From: Eutrigla gurnardus
Taxonomy: Eukaryota > Chordata > Actinopteri > Perciformes > Triglidae
Length of the DNA: 64,000 nt
Reading direction: 5' to 3'
Assembly (NCBI GenBank): GCA_963514095.1
Contig: OY741273.1
Span: 2,083,501-2,147,500 of the forward strand
The notes under the pieces were generated by a model, which was not told the origin of the DNA, made no database searches, and saw nothing but the letters and a program-made list of their open reading frames with translations. The first letter of the stretch is position 1, and every line of letters begins with the position of its first letter. Made by a program: the position numbers and the translations under genes. Below are positions 33,013 to 46,346 of the stretch, piece after piece.

Positions 33013-36000
33013 ATGAACTGTGATTGTGTTGCTTCATACAAAATACAATCTAACGGAAATGAAATAAAAGCTGTTGCTGAATGTTTAAACATGGAAAACG
33101 GAAAAAGGGAAATTAAACTGACGGCCAAAGCTGTGGGAAATAAAATCGAACGGCTCCAGCATGAGCGCAAAAGTGCCGTTAATAAGATCAAAGCGCTTAT
33201 TCCGCAAATAAAAGCGCACATGGGATCAACAGAAAATGTAACCGAAATCCCCTCACAACTGAACAACTTGAATGCACTGTGTAAAAAGGCCAACGACCTC
33301 CATAATGAATTACTGCCACTACTTCCTGAAGATGAAGGTAAAAAACAAAATGAGTGGCTTTCTAGCATTATGGAATACAGTGATGCATTCAAGGAACGAC
33401 TGGAAAGATGGATACAGGAAAATCTACATGAAAACTCAAATAAATTACCGTTTCAGACAAATATTTCTGAGCAATCACCAAAGGAAATAAACCCTGTAGA
33501 ACAAATTCCTGTCGAAAAAAGCAAGGATTTCTATGCTGCTGACCATCCAGTACCTGTTACCACTGTACAAGACCCTCAGGATGAACTTCGTCCCTGTGAC
33601 AGCATCTCAAATGCAACCAAGAGATCACGCTCACATCATTCCTCATCCTCAGCCTCACGCTCATCTGCTCGCTTAAAAATGGAAACAAATCTTGCAATTT
33701 TGGCAGCAAAACAAAAGGCATTAATGGAAAAACATTCATTGGATGAAGAGGAGTTAAAGCTACGCAAAAGAAGAGAACAGCTTTTACTGGAGAATGAGAT
33801 CGCTGAGGAAATGGCAAAACTAAGTGTTATAAAAGCACAAAGCAGTGTTGGCAGTAAATCAAAGTCAAAGGTTTCAGATGGGATGAACTCATACTATGAA
33901 AGGATACGCTCAAAACAACAATTTAATGTCAATGCCACTGAATTTGTCCCATCACTGCCAGTTAAACTAAAATCTAATGCAATTGAAACCACACAGACAG
34001 CTGTAAAGCCTGAAGTCACTCACTCACCTGGCATAGAACCTCTCCCAGGTACTTCTTACATGCTCCAATGTTATTTAACGGCTCCTGAAGATCCTGTGAC
34101 CAATGTTACACAAGTTGATGCATCACAAAATGACAGTGTGCTGGACATAATGAGAAAACAAAATGAAATTACAACACTCCTAATGCAACAACAATGCCTC
34201 TCAGCACTCCCAAAAAAGGAAATTCCCATTTTCGATGGTAATCCACTCAAATACCATTCATTTATTAAAGCTTTTGAAAATGGAGTTGAGCGAAACACCA
34301 ATAACAACTGTGACAGACTCTACTTCCTTGAACAATACACCAAAGGACATGCAAAAGAGCTGGTGAAGAGCTGTCAGCACATTGAGTCGGACAGAGGATA
34401 TGTGAAGGCGAAGGCTCTATTGAAAGAGCACTATGGTAATGAGCAAAAGGTGGCAGCAGCATACATGGAGAGAGCTTTGTCATGGCCCACTATTACAACA
34501 GAGGATGTGAGGGCCCTCCAGGAGTATAGCTTCTTTCTGTGTGGATGCTGCAATGCTATGGAGGATGTGCAGTATTTAAATGATATGGACACGCCCACAA
34601 ACATGTTGGAAATAATCAAAAAACTGCCCTACAAACTCCGAGACCGCTGGAGGTGCCATGCATGTGACCTGCAGGAAAAGTACAACAGAAGAGCAAGGTT
34701 TATGGACATTGCCAACTTTGTTGCAAAACAGGTGAAAATCTTGTCAGACCCTGTGTTTGGAAACATCCAGGACACTGCTATAATAACCAAACAAATGAAA
34801 CACAAACCTCACCCTCACTCAAACATCAGAGGAACCAGCTTCGCTACCACGGTGAATCATGTGGAGAGAACAGCCCAACCTGTGAACAAAGCCAAGGATA
34901 TAAGACAACCAGCCAAGAAGATCTGTCTTTGCTGCGCTGCAGGACACACATTGGATGTATGTGTGCGGTTGGAAAAAATGGCACACAAGGAGAAAATTGA
35001 CTTCCTGAAGGAAAATGGCGTTTGTTTTCGCTGCTTGTGTGTGGGACACATCAGCAGGAATTGCCAAAGGAAGATTTCCTGCTCGAAGTGTGGCCAAAAT
35101 CACCAGACTGTGCTCCATAGGGACAGTGTGGCAACTGCAGAAACTGGGAGAAGCGTCCAGGTTACAGTGGACGGCACCTTGGTTTCCAGTGGGCTTACAG
35201 GGGCTGGTGAGATGGATTGCAAGCTTCCGATTGTGCCGGTCAAAGTAAAGGCGAAGAAGGGCAATAAAATCATCCTCACAACTGCCTTTTTGGACCAGGG
35301 AAGTACTGCGGTGTTCTGTACTGAGAGTCTGAAACACAAGCTCAATCTATCTGGGAAGAGAGCCAACATTCTTCTCAGGACCATGGGGCAGGAGAAGGTG
35401 GTCAATAGCTACATCGTGCCAGAGCTGGAGGTGGCGGCACTTGAAGATGACAGCTTCATTGAATTTCCAAAAGCATACACACAGTTGTCAATGCCAGTCC
35501 ACAAAGCAAACATACCCACAAATAAGGATCTGACAAGGTGGCCATATTTAAAACACATCTCCTTACCACAGATTGAGGCTGGAATAGAGTTGCTAATTGG
35601 AACAAATGTTCCACGAGCCATGGAACCGCTGGAAGTCATCTGCAGTGAGCATAATGGACCCTACGCTATAAGGACAGTGCTGGGCTGGACGGTAAATGGA
35701 CCACTGACAGGAAATGGTGGAGAGGCCAATTATTGTGAGCAGCCAGTAACTGTGAACCGTGTGTCCATTGTAAATTTGGATGAACTGTGGCAGCAGCAAT
35801 TTAAGATGGATTTTCCAGAATCTGCTGTGGAGGAACAAGTGGGTCCGTCCAGAGAAGACTTGAGGTTCATGGACATGGTCACAAAGTCAGCCAAACACAT
35901 CGATGGTCACTACCAGGTCGCCTTGCCTTTGAAAAATTCAAATATCAGCATGCCAAATAACAAGAAAGTAGTGGAACAGCGTCTATACCATCTGAAGAGG

Positions 36001-39000
36001 AGGCTTCAAGGAGATCCAGTGTTTTACAGGGAGTATCACACCTTTATTAATGATCTCCTTGTTAAAGGCTATGCTGAAAGAGTTCCTGATGCAGAGCTGG
36101 AAAGAAGTGATGGCAGGGTTTGGTATATACCGCACCATGGCGTCTACCATCCGACAAAAGGAAAACTCAGAGTTGTGTTTGATTGTGGTGCCAGTTACAA
36201 AGGACAGTCTCTGAATGAAGAGCTGTTGCAAGGCCCCGATCTAACCAGCTCACTAATTGGAGTTGTGACCAGGTTCAGGAGGGAACCTGTGGTCATCATG
36301 GCTGACGTAGAAGCCATGTTTCACCAGGTGCAAGTGCCCCCAGATGACGCCGACCTGCTGCGATTCCTCTGGTGGCCACAAGGAGAACTGAGCCAAGCAC
36401 CATGTGAATACAGGATGAAGGTGCACCTTTTCGGGGCTACATCCTCCCCTAGCTGCGCCAACTTCGCCCTCAGGAAATGTGCAGAGGATTTTGGACATGA
36501 GCACAAAGAGGAGACAGTGGACAAGCTGCAGCACTGCTTCTATGTGGATGACTGTTTGGTGTCAGTTGCGACAAAGGAGGAAGCACTCACCCTCTGTCAT
36601 GAGCTCATATCTCTGTGTGCTAAAGGGGGATTCTGCTTGACCAAGTGGCACAGTAATAGATCTGAAGTGCTTGAGGCCATCCCAGAACCCTACAGAGCTA
36701 AAGGCGTGACGCAGTTGGACCTGGAGCGGGAGTTTGTGCCTATTGAAAGAGTGCTGGGTGTAGAGTGGTGTATCAAGTCAGACACCTTTAAATTCAAAAT
36801 TGTATGGAAGGATAGACCACTCAACCGCAGAGGCATCCTTTCTACTGTGAGCTCTATTTATGACCCTCTGGGTATGTTAAGTCCCCTTGTTCTGACAGCA
36901 AAAAGGATGTTGAGGGATTTGTGCAGAGGAGGAGTTGGTTGGGATGACCTCATACCAGAGAAGGTCTCCAAAGAGTGGCTTAAGTGGATACAAGGGCTCC
37001 ACCTACTGGACAACTTTGAGCTACCCAGATGTCTCAAACCTCTGGAGTTTGGAGATGTTATTACTGCGCAACTCCATCATTTCTGCGATGCTTGTGAGGA
37101 AGGCTATGGTACAGTCACTTACCTGCTGTTACAGAATGAGCACCTCCAAATGCACAGTGCTTTCATTATGGGAAAAGCTTGCGTTGCCCCACTGAAGACA
37201 GTTACAATTCCAAGAATGGAGCTGATTGCTGCAACAATGGCTAGCCGCATGGATTGCCTGTGGAAGAAAGAGCTACACATGAGTCTTCAGGAATCTGTGT
37301 TTTGGACTGATAGTGTTTCAGTGCTGAAATACATTAACAACGAGAGCTCCAGGTTCAAGGTGTTTGTTGCCAATCGTGTTTCAGAGATACTGAAATCATC
37401 TCACCCTGCTCAGTGGAGGTACGTGGATACAGCTTCAAATCCAGCAGACGCAGCATCCAGAGGGGTCAAAGTGGAGGCATTTCTGAATGACAGACTCTGG
37501 TTAGTGGGACCTCTGTTTCTTTGCCAACCTGAAACAGAATGGCCTGTGAACCCCGAGCCTGTGAGCCATCTCTCCAAGGAAGATCCAGAGGTGAAGAAAA
37601 GGGCTGTTGTCAATGCTGTACAAACTGGAGAGGATCCCACTACTCACCTGATCCATCATTATTCCTCGTGGATCCGATTAAAGAAATCTGTGGCATGGTG
37701 GCTGAAATACAAGGAATGGTTGTGGTCCCGCGAAAGATTTAAAAGCGCTGCTGTCCAGGGAGCTCTTACAGTGGAGGACATTGACAAGGCGGAGCTGGCC
37801 ATAATTCAGTTTTGCCAGAGGAGAAAGTTCTGAGAGGAGCTCTTGTGTCTGGAAAAGGGACAAAATGTCAAGAAAAGTAGTCACCTGTACAAGTTGTGTC
37901 CAAGGCTGGAGGATGGAGTCTTGCGTGTGGGAGGACGGCTCAGTAAAGCAGCAATGCCTTTGGAGTCTAAGCATCCTATCATTCTGGCAAAAGACCTTCA
38001 TATTTCTACCCTGCTGCTGAGAAATATACATCAAGAGGTAGGACACAGCGGCCGCAATCATATGTTATCCAAGCTCAGGGAGAAATACTGGATGATAGGA
38101 GTAAGTACTGCCATTAGGAGAGTTCTGTCCAAGTGCACCATCTGCAGAAGACTTAACGCCACTCCAGTTTACCAACAGATGGCAGACTTGCCCACAGAAC
38201 GACTCAAGTCTGATGAACCTCCATTCACTTGTGTGGGAGTTGACTATTTTGGACCCTTCGAAGTAAGGAGTAGGAGGAGTACAGTGAAAAGATATGGTGT
38301 CATATTTACTTGCCTTGCATTGAGAGCTATTCACCTTGAGGTGGCACCTTCTCTGGATACTGACTCCTTCATAAATGCACTGAGGCGTTTTATATCCAGA
38401 AGAGGACAGGTCCGCGAGCTGCGCTCTGACAATGGGACAAATTTTGTAGGAGCAGAACGTGAGCTAAAGACAGCAATTGCGCAGTGGAACCAGGCACAGG
38501 TGCATGATGTGTTACTTCAAAAGGGCATCAAGTGGACGTTCAACCCCCCGGCTGGATCACATCATGGAGGAGCGTGGGAAAGGCTGATCAGATCGGTGAG
38601 GAAAGTCCTGAATTCCACCCTCAAGGTACAACGCTTGGATGAGGAGGGACTCCACACAGTTCTCTGTGAAGTGGAAGCCATTATTAACAGCAGGCCCATC
38701 ACCAAGGCATCCACGGATCCTAACGACCTGGAAGCACTGACGCCGAACCATCTGTTACTGCTTAAGAACCAGCCTTCATTACCACCTGGAGAGTTCCAAG
38801 CAGCAGACCTGTACGCACAGAGAAGATGGAGACAAGTTCAGTACATATCCGACCTTTTCTGGAAGCGCTGGACAAAGGAGTACCTGCCTCTGTAAAGGCG
38901 GGCTCACACCGGACCGAAAATCGGCGTCTTTGAGAGAGTCGCTCGAATCGCCCCACGTCGGCGTTCATTTCAGCCGATTCAAATGTGTAATCCGCCATTC

Positions 39001-39586
39001 GAGTCGGTCATTCTTTTACCATTCCGATTGGTGGAGGCTAGCAGCTTGACTAGCGAATCAGTGAAGCCCGGAAGTGACGATGGTAAACATACCAGATAAC
39101 CAGTGGAATCGAAGAAGGTGGTCTAGAGAGGACCGCCTACTTCCGGTTTTCGTGTTTTTTGGCCCACAATACAGATTAGCGGCGCCTGTTGTTTTGGAGA
39201 CATTACATCTCGCGCAAGCGCGGAACGTATAGCGTCGGCTGTAATTCCGTAGGTGTGAACCGCCCATGTCGTTGTTCGAGTCGGCCATATTAAGTAGCCG
39301 ACGCCGAATTTACCGACGCGAGTCGGGCAGTTCTTCCGGTGTGTACACAGCTTTACAGGAACGACAGAGATGGACTGGGGTCCAGAGAAACCTCGTCGCA
39401 GGAGATCTAGTTTTGCTTATGGACAGCACCGCACCTCGTAATTCCTGGATTATGGGACGTGTCTTGGAGACCTTTCCGGATCGCAAGGGATTTGTTCGTC
39501 AAATTCGGATAAAGACTAGAACCAGTTGCTTGGACAGACCCATATCCAAGGTGTGTTTATTGCTGGAGAAAGAGGAGGCAGCATGA
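33013..39586 (+). pseudogene. BEL/Pao gag-pol polyprotein, interrupted
   Basis: Reading runs from ATG 33013 to TGA 37831 (1,606 codons), then continues in the same frame to 38892, and after a 457-bp insertion from 39353 to TGA 39584. Domains, counting from 33013: coiled-coil-rich gag, zinc knuckle CFRCLCVGHISRNC (about residues 673-686), aspartic protease motif LDQGS (about 760), reverse transcriptase with FDCGAS (about 1056) and YVDDC (about 1176), RNase H with DACEEG, RMELIA and FWTDS (about 1357-1440). After the stop come the integrase HHCC-type zinc finger (GHSGRN ... CTICRRL) and the DDE core (VDYFG, SDNGTNF, GGAWER). The final fragment matches the C-terminal DUF5641 region (GDLVLLMD, GRVLETFPD). 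A slightly earlier non-ATG start is unlikely. The polyprotein cannot be made intact from this copy. Confidence 0.95.
38896..39352. mobile_element. PIF/Harbinger-like MITE inside the BEL integrase region
   Basis: A 457-bp segment splits the polyprotein between YLPL and LQERQ. Its ends are imperfect inverted repeats sharing CACACCGGA (left AGGCGGGCTCACACCGGA, right the complement of AGCTGTGTACACACCGGA). The flanks are TAA (38893-38895) and TTA (39353-39355), fitting a TWA 3-bp target duplication. No coding content is visible. Confidence 0.75.
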
Positions 39587-39839
39587 GGACGTTGCTGACC
39601 TCTATAGGGACTTTGTTTTTTTTGGACTTGAGCTGGACTTTGTACTAGTTGGTCATAGAGATGACCCGAAGAAGGAATATTCAGCGTGATGGTATATTCA
39701 TGGACTTGAACAAATTATTGGACATTTTTTTGGGGCATTAAAAAAAAAAAAAAAAAATTATATGATGATCTATTATGTCTCTTATTGTGTGTTTTTTAAT
39801 GTGAATTATTATGTGAGACCTAATAATTAGGGGCTGGTG

Positions 39840-40216
39840 TGTAGGAGACATACAGGTTGAGGATGAGGAGCACGGGGTGCTTGAGAGTGTGTGTGTTGCA
39901 GAGGTGGTGGTTCACGTTGTAGTGGGCGTGTGCACGTGCGGAAGTGGGTGTGTTTAAAGGTGCGCACTCACCTGTGACACAGATGATGAGAGAGGCAGGG
40001 TTGGGTAGTAGCCGTAATTTTTGTTGACCGCTATTCATTCATTCATCACCCTTTTATCTGTTTATTCCACTGGTTTCCATTCATCCATCTCAGCTGCGCT
40101 GTAATAGCTCTGTGCTGTTTGTCACTAATAAATGCACCAAAAGCATCTTTGGATCTCAGCGTATCTGTCCTCATAGCCTCTTAGCGCGTCAAAAATCTGC
40201 GAACCTGAGGACCCAA
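39840..40216 (+). repeat. BEL/Pao 3' LTR
   Basis: 377 bp, identical in length to the 5' LTR with two substitutions. It ends GGACCCAA before the target duplication CCATA at 40217-40221. Confidence 0.95.
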
Positions 40217-41722
40217 CCATATTATCACCATACCATTACATCACCATACCATATTATCACCATGCCATTACATCACCATACCATTACATCACCATACCAT
40301 ATTATCACCATACCATATTATCACCATGCCATTATATCAGCATACCATATTATCACCATGCCATATTATCACCATGCCATTACATCACCATACCATATTA
40401 TCACCATGCCATTATATAACCATACCATATTATCACCATGCCATATTATCACCATACCATATTATCACCATACCATATTATCACCGTGCCATTACATCAC
40501 CATACCATATTATCACCATGCCATTACATCACCATACCATATTATCACCATACCATATTATCACCATGTCATTATATCACCATACCATATTAACACCATG
40601 TCATTATATCACCATGCCATTACATCACCATACCATTACATCGCCATGCCATTACATCACCATACCATATTATCACCATGCCATTACATCACCATACCAT
40701 TACATCACCATACCATATTATCACCATACCATATTATCACCATGCCATTATATCACCATACCATATTATCACCATGCCATTACATCACCATACCATATTA
40801 TCACCATGCCATTATATAACCATACCATATTATCACCATGCCATATTATCACCATACCATATTATCACCATACCATATTATCACTGTGCCATTACATCAC
40901 CATACCATATTATCACCATGCCATTACATCACCATACCATATTATCACCATACCATATTATCACCATGTCATTATATCACCATACCATATTAACACCATG
41001 TCATTATATCACCATGCCATTACATCACCATACCATTACATCGCCATACCATATTATCACCATACCATATTATCACCATGCCATTACATCACCATACCAT
41101 ATTATCACCATACCATATTATCACCGTGCCATTATATCACCATACCATATGATCACCATACCATTTTATCACCATGCCATTACATCACCATACCATATTA
41201 TCACCATACCATATTATCGCCATGCCATTATATCACCATACCATATTATCACCATGCCATTACATCACCATACCATATTATCACCATGCCATTATATCAC
41301 CACACCATATTATCACCATGCCATTACATCACCATACCATATTATCACCATACCATTTTATCACCATGCCATTACATCACCATACCATATTATCACCATA
41401 CCATATTATCACCATGCCATTACATCACCATACCATATTATCACCATGCCATTACATCACCATATCATATTATTACCATGTCATTATATCACCATACCAT
41501 ATTATCACCATAACATATTATCACCATACCATTACATCACCATACCATATTATCACCATACCATATTATCACTATGCCATTACATCACCATACCATATTA
41601 TCACGATGCCATATTATCACGATGCCATTATATCACCATACCATATTATCACCATGCCATTATATCACCGTACCATATTATCACCATGCCATTATATCAC
41701 CATACCATATCATCACCATAAG
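40217..41722. repeat. 16-bp minisatellite, right part
   Basis: Continuation of the array at 31703. About 1.5 kb of 16-bp units alternates CCATATTATCACCATA and CCATTACATCACCATG types. A block starting near 40381 with a private variant (ATTATATAAC at 40411) recurs exactly 400 bp later (40811), that is 25 units, and stays alike for about 260 bp. It decays toward 41750 into GATACAATCACGATACG-like sequence. Confidence 0.97.
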
Positions 41723-41782
41723 ATACAATCACGATACGATATTAATAGGATACTTAAATCACATTACGATCTTAATAGGATA

Positions 41783-42002
41783 CTTAATTAAATTCAATTT
41801 TATTTATAGTGTCATATCACAACAGAAGTAATCTCAGGACACTTAACACATTGAGCAGGACTAGAACGGACGCTCATGATTTCCCGCTCATGTTGAAGTC
41901 CCAACATCACACAGGGGCAATTGTTACAGCGACAGTGGCAAGAAAAAACTGCCTTAATAGGCTTTTAGGCAGAAATCTGGTGCAGTCCAGGCCCTTGGGT
42001 TC
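41783..42002 (+). repeat. interspersed fish repeat (TTTATAGTGTCA family), longest copy
   Basis: AATTCAATTTTATTTATAGT, CAGGACACTTAACACATTGA, then GCGACAGTGGCAAGAAAAAA and GGCAGAAATCTGGTGCAGTC. Shorter copies are at 16685 and 19662. It is widespread in fish genomes; its class is not certain from this window. Confidence 0.7.
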
Positions 42003-45000
42003 CATCTGCATTTGGTGTTAGTAGTAGTATAATAGTAGTAGCATTAGAAGTAGTGGTGGTATTAACAGAAGCAATAGTATCAAAAGTAGTAGTCCATGGC
42101 AGCAGGCACAGCCACGCCAAGATGGATCCATCCCAACCATGTCACCGTAGACCAGAAAGCAGTAGTAGTTGAGCAGTCACACAGCAGCAGGTTGAGCTAC
42201 AATATGATGTTTCCAGCATTAGGCCAGTTAGCAGTCTATCAGTATTTGGTCATATGAATTAGTGAAAGTATTGTTTGAAATTTCTGGGAAATCTCAGGGC
42301 CCTTTATTTCAACACGTACTCTTAATCCTTGGAGGATTTCAAGCCCTTTCACCCAGTGTTTGTGTGTATGTGCAGGCAAAGTGTGTATGTCAGAGGAAGT
42401 GTGCTGTGGTTTGCTGAATGGACACAGATAATAGGCCCCCAGGCAGGCTGGCGTTGGCTGAGAAGAACCCACTGCCTCAGGGGAGTCACAACCTCTTTCA
42501 TATTATGACTGCTTGGCCGTGACACGGTCACTTATGAACTCCCTGTCTGTCTCTCTTTTCTGTCTGTGGTGGTTGACCCAGTACATTTCAGGTGTCCTGG
42601 TTTTGCTGTAAAAGGATTATTTTTGTGTTTGAGTGTATCTGCCGTTCTAGTCAGGCCACTGTTTCGGTGGTTTATACCCACTGGCTTTATGTAATAGAGT
42701 TTAGTGATATCAATACAGGGGCATATGAATACTGATACAGAAATATTGAATGATGTTTTTTAACATCTCTTTTGTTGAATTTTCATTTTCATACACATAC
42801 ACAAAATCACCACATTTGGGAGCTTGGTATGTTCTTATTTTGTGTAGCATCGGGTATCAAAAACTGCCCTCTGTTGAATGTTGGCACTGAATGCTTGGTC
42901 GGATTAGATTTTTAAAAATACACATTTTTAAGTTTCCTGGTGAAAATGAGGAAACATGGCTAATCCAGGCAAAGTCCTACACTTATTTCACTGTGACCTT
43001 TAAAACCAGTCTTGGTTTATTCTACTGTATACTTTATGACAGAAACATTACTGAGCAGAATCCCACTCTGATTGGACCAATCTACAGGACAGTAACTGGT
43101 GTAATTAAAGTCCATTCTTTAGACCTGCAGCTTCTCTAATGGAGAGAGGAATTAGATACACTATCACTTTAAGACACATTTACATCATCAGGTTCTAAGC
43201 ATGCAGCTTTAATGTGTCTAAAAGTTAACATGACAGTAACTCTTGTTCAACACAAGAGAATGGAAGAAGACCATGTGTGTTGCTTTTAACTTGTTACTAG
43301 CTGGACTTCTTCACTGGTTGTAGTTCTAATAATAGTTTACTACTAAAAAGATGCAAAAAGAACTCTAGTGTGATTTACTTTGAGAGCACGTCAGACTAAC
43401 ACATAACGTATTGACATAACATTCAAAAGCACATGTCAGTGCCAGTATCTCTACAATACACATGGCACCTGTATCAAACATTTTCAAATTACCCACAGAA
43501 TCTTTATAATATAATAAACTAATATTGGTATTTGGGAAGTTTGAAGTTAGATGTGTCATCGTTAAAAGTCAGATGTAAAAGAATCAAATCCAAAGTTTTA
43601 TGTCACAGGTCTCCAGTCAGTTACTGTACCAAGTAAACTGTTCACACTGCTCATGAAGAAAACCTCTTGCTGTTATAAACAGCTGCCATTTCCATCGTCT
43701 TGGAACCAGGAAATGTCTGCTGGTCTACTGTACATCGCCTCCAGGCTAAAACCCTCTCAAAACCAAATCGATTGTGCCAATGATACTTCTCCCTGCATGG
43801 GGAGAAAAGGCTTCCAGCAAGTCACAAGGTGCATCTCTCCGGCTTTGTAAATGACAGTCTTGTGCTTGTCAGCTAACTCTTAATGTAATGATCAATTAGA
43901 CATGAAACAAGCAGAGTCATGCTGGTTTTTGCGAGAATAGCCTGACCGGCTGCTGAAACCTCTCAGTGTGTTGGCACAGAAGGACTAGAGAGATAAATTG
44001 ATGACATAACATTTGTTATGTCATCAGGAGACATCAGAGCTCACATGTATTGTCATCCATGCATGAAACATCTCTGCTGGAAGACACTGACATCTCGAGT
44101 TCTCACTTTAAGAACACAAGTTCTCAACCAGCCTCTCCCTGCTGTTCAAAGTCTCTAATAACAGCAGGATACAGATGACTAACATTACATGCCCTGACTG
44201 GTAGTCGTGTCTAAAAGGCCTCCACATCTTTCGTATCACTAGAACACATATTTCATGTTTCATAACACTTAACAAAGTATGCCTCATAGCACTTTCCAAG
44301 CAGCTAAAGTTGAGATCACATTGCAGTGATTTGCATGGATGTACCAAAGCTCACGAACAGTGAGAGAACCTGTGTGATTCTGCATATGTGGCCAAACTCC
44401 AGGTTGACACACAGCTGTTTGCCGGTTTATGAAGTAAGATTTGAGTTCTTATGTTCCTTCGCTTGGACGCCCACTCACTTCCTGTGTAGATAATGTCTTT
44501 TTTTTTCACAATTACTTTACTGGTCATAAAATTGTATACTGTTACACCGAGAACTGTATAATGAAGAAATGATGTATCTTCTGGTGACCAGATGTGTCAT
44601 TTACAGCACCATATTTGCAATATTTTGCTGATTTAGTGTTTTCTCCCCCATTTCACAACAGCTGTCTACATAGGAAATGTATTTTCTGTATAGCTTCATC
44701 AAGGTTTGAATATGTGCTGATTTGAAGGAGGAAAGGAAAATGTCAAGTCTGCTACATCTGTGAGAAGTGCATACGATATGTCCCAGCTATGGGAACTCTA
44801 AAGTGCTGTGGAGTTGGTAACTCATGCATTATTGAGTCATGTCCTTGTTTTTTTAGCCCAGTATCTTTGAAATGCAGACCAATATTCAGATGGATTGCTT
44901 TCTTCTGACTTCTCTGCTCTTTGGGTCTGTTTGAAGAGGATTGTAATTGTATTGTCAAAACAATATACCTATTGTTACACATGATGTGTCATCGTCATAG

Positions 45001-45649
45001 ATCTGCCTCTCACAAGGTCATATAAATGTAATTAGTCTCCTTCCTGAAACAGGAGAGGTGCATCGCTGTCTGGGTATAGCTGCTGTTATTCACTGGTGCA
45101 CTTCCACGGCAGCTCGGCGATCATATCATGAAGCTCTGTCCGGAAGCAGGCACACGGACAGCACTATCAGATTATTATTGGCTCCCCTCATATCTCACCG
45201 TGGTGCTATGAAATTCAAGGTGGTGCAAGCAAGTTTGCATGACAGGCCTATGTTTTCTATAACAAGAGTTTCTGCTAATGAATTGTGTTGATTTAAAAGC
45301 TTCCTCTACTGCCTGATAATATGGCTTGTTGTTGGTTTATACATAACAGTCATTTAGCTCTCATTCCTGGATGATTTCATTCATTATTTGACTCCAGGAA
45401 CCAGCGTATTTCTGTCAATATCAGCTTGTGACCTCAGGGACAGATGCAGAGATACTGCATGAGTCAGCTAGCATCAAAGGCTGAGCAATCTATTGACTTG
45501 AAGGTTGATACTTTGTTTTGAAGGTGAAGATCTCCAGTGTTTTGGCCTAGTACTTATCATTAACATTTTAACATTTGAATGCATTAAAAGCAACAATCTG
45601 TAGGATTTGAGGGGGATTTTTTTTTTAAAGAAATGGAATATGATATTCC
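42003..45649. other. intronic DNA of ubash3b, mostly unassigned
   Basis: No exon, RNA gene or clear mobile element is recognised here beyond the small repeat at about 43280-43325, the inverted partner of 14556-14612, and AAAAGCAACAATCTGTAGGA near 45586. Reading frames present are short and have no similarity that I recognise. Confidence 0.4.
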
Positions 45650-45653
45650 TTAA

Positions 45654-46160
45654 AGCTGTATTCTACGATTTGAAAGGTTTGAACCCCCCCTGTGCTCCTC
45701 CGAGCTCGTATCGTTCTCCCATCGCAGCCTCCCACCTCCCTCTTATTTTACGAAAATAGTTCACCGAAATGTGTTTCTGAAAACATTTTAGGTGAGAAAT
45801 AAGCTATGCAGTTGCTGAATCTGTCTTTATTTTAGATCGACAACGGTCAGTTTAAAAGATTTTCGAGAGTTTGCGGGCAGCGCCATCTCTGGAAATTCGC
45901 CGCTCCGCGACGGCATTACATGGCTTCTTACATAGACAATGAATGGGAACATATGAACTCAGGCAGGACGCCGTTTAGTTTCCCGGTGTGTCCGGGACTT
46001 CCACAACATGTACAAAGCAGTAATATTGTTTATTACGGCCACGAATGATGACACATTATCGGTGTAAATGCAGCGGGTGCCGGTCGGATTTCTCTCTCAC
46101 CCCGTCTGCTGAACGTCCCCGACCCCAAACTGCTCGGCGATCGCTCGCCACAATCCCCCC
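45654..46160 (+). mobile_element. TTAA-flanked MITE, copy A
   Basis: The left end AGCTGTATTCTACGATTTGA follows TTAA (45650-45653). The body (CGGTGAGAAATAAGC-like and ATAGACAATGAATGGGA through GCAGCGGGTGCCGGTCGG to CTCGGCGATCGCTC) is the reverse complement of 52250-52780. The right end is not recognised. A 74-codon frame in it is matched in the other copy, but it is only a repeat product. Confidence 0.75.
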
Positions 46161-46346
46161 TCTTGGGTTTTGTTGGGTTAATTCCGTTTTATTGTGTTCT
46201 GTGTTTGTTGGACTCCCTGTCTTTGTGGGTTTCCCTGCTTGTTTCTGTGTGTCGCCTGTCTTGTTTTAGTCCCAGGCACCTTGCTCTGCTTGTTCTGACC
46301 AATAAGCTTCCAGCTGGATTCACTGGATCTAGTAATCTATTTACAG

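Larger units (their letters stand above)
32158..40216 (+). mobile_element. BEL/Pao LTR retrotransposon, full length but broken
   Basis: An 8,059 bp element is flanked by direct CCATA duplications (32153-32157, 40217-40221). It has two 377-bp LTRs that differ at only two positions. The order LTR, gag-pol, LTR and the peptidase A17-type protease identify BEL/Pao. No envelope-like frame exists between pol and the 3' LTR. The interior is broken by one in-frame TGA (37831-37833) and a 457-bp DNA-element insertion (38896-39352). The purine-rich motif before the 3' LTR is AGGGGCTGGTG. It lies in intron 1 of ubash3b inside a minisatellite. Matching LTRs indicate recent insertion. Confidence 0.97.

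Noticed and set aside
39590..39839. Envelope gene for the BEL/Pao element
   Set aside because: Only about 250 bp lie between the end of pol and the 3' LTR, with no frame of useful length.
46045..46269. 74-codon frame with Cys-rich start, matched at 52149-52352
   Set aside because: It lies entirely within a MITE family and is conserved only because both copies are repeats. No intact or extended frame.
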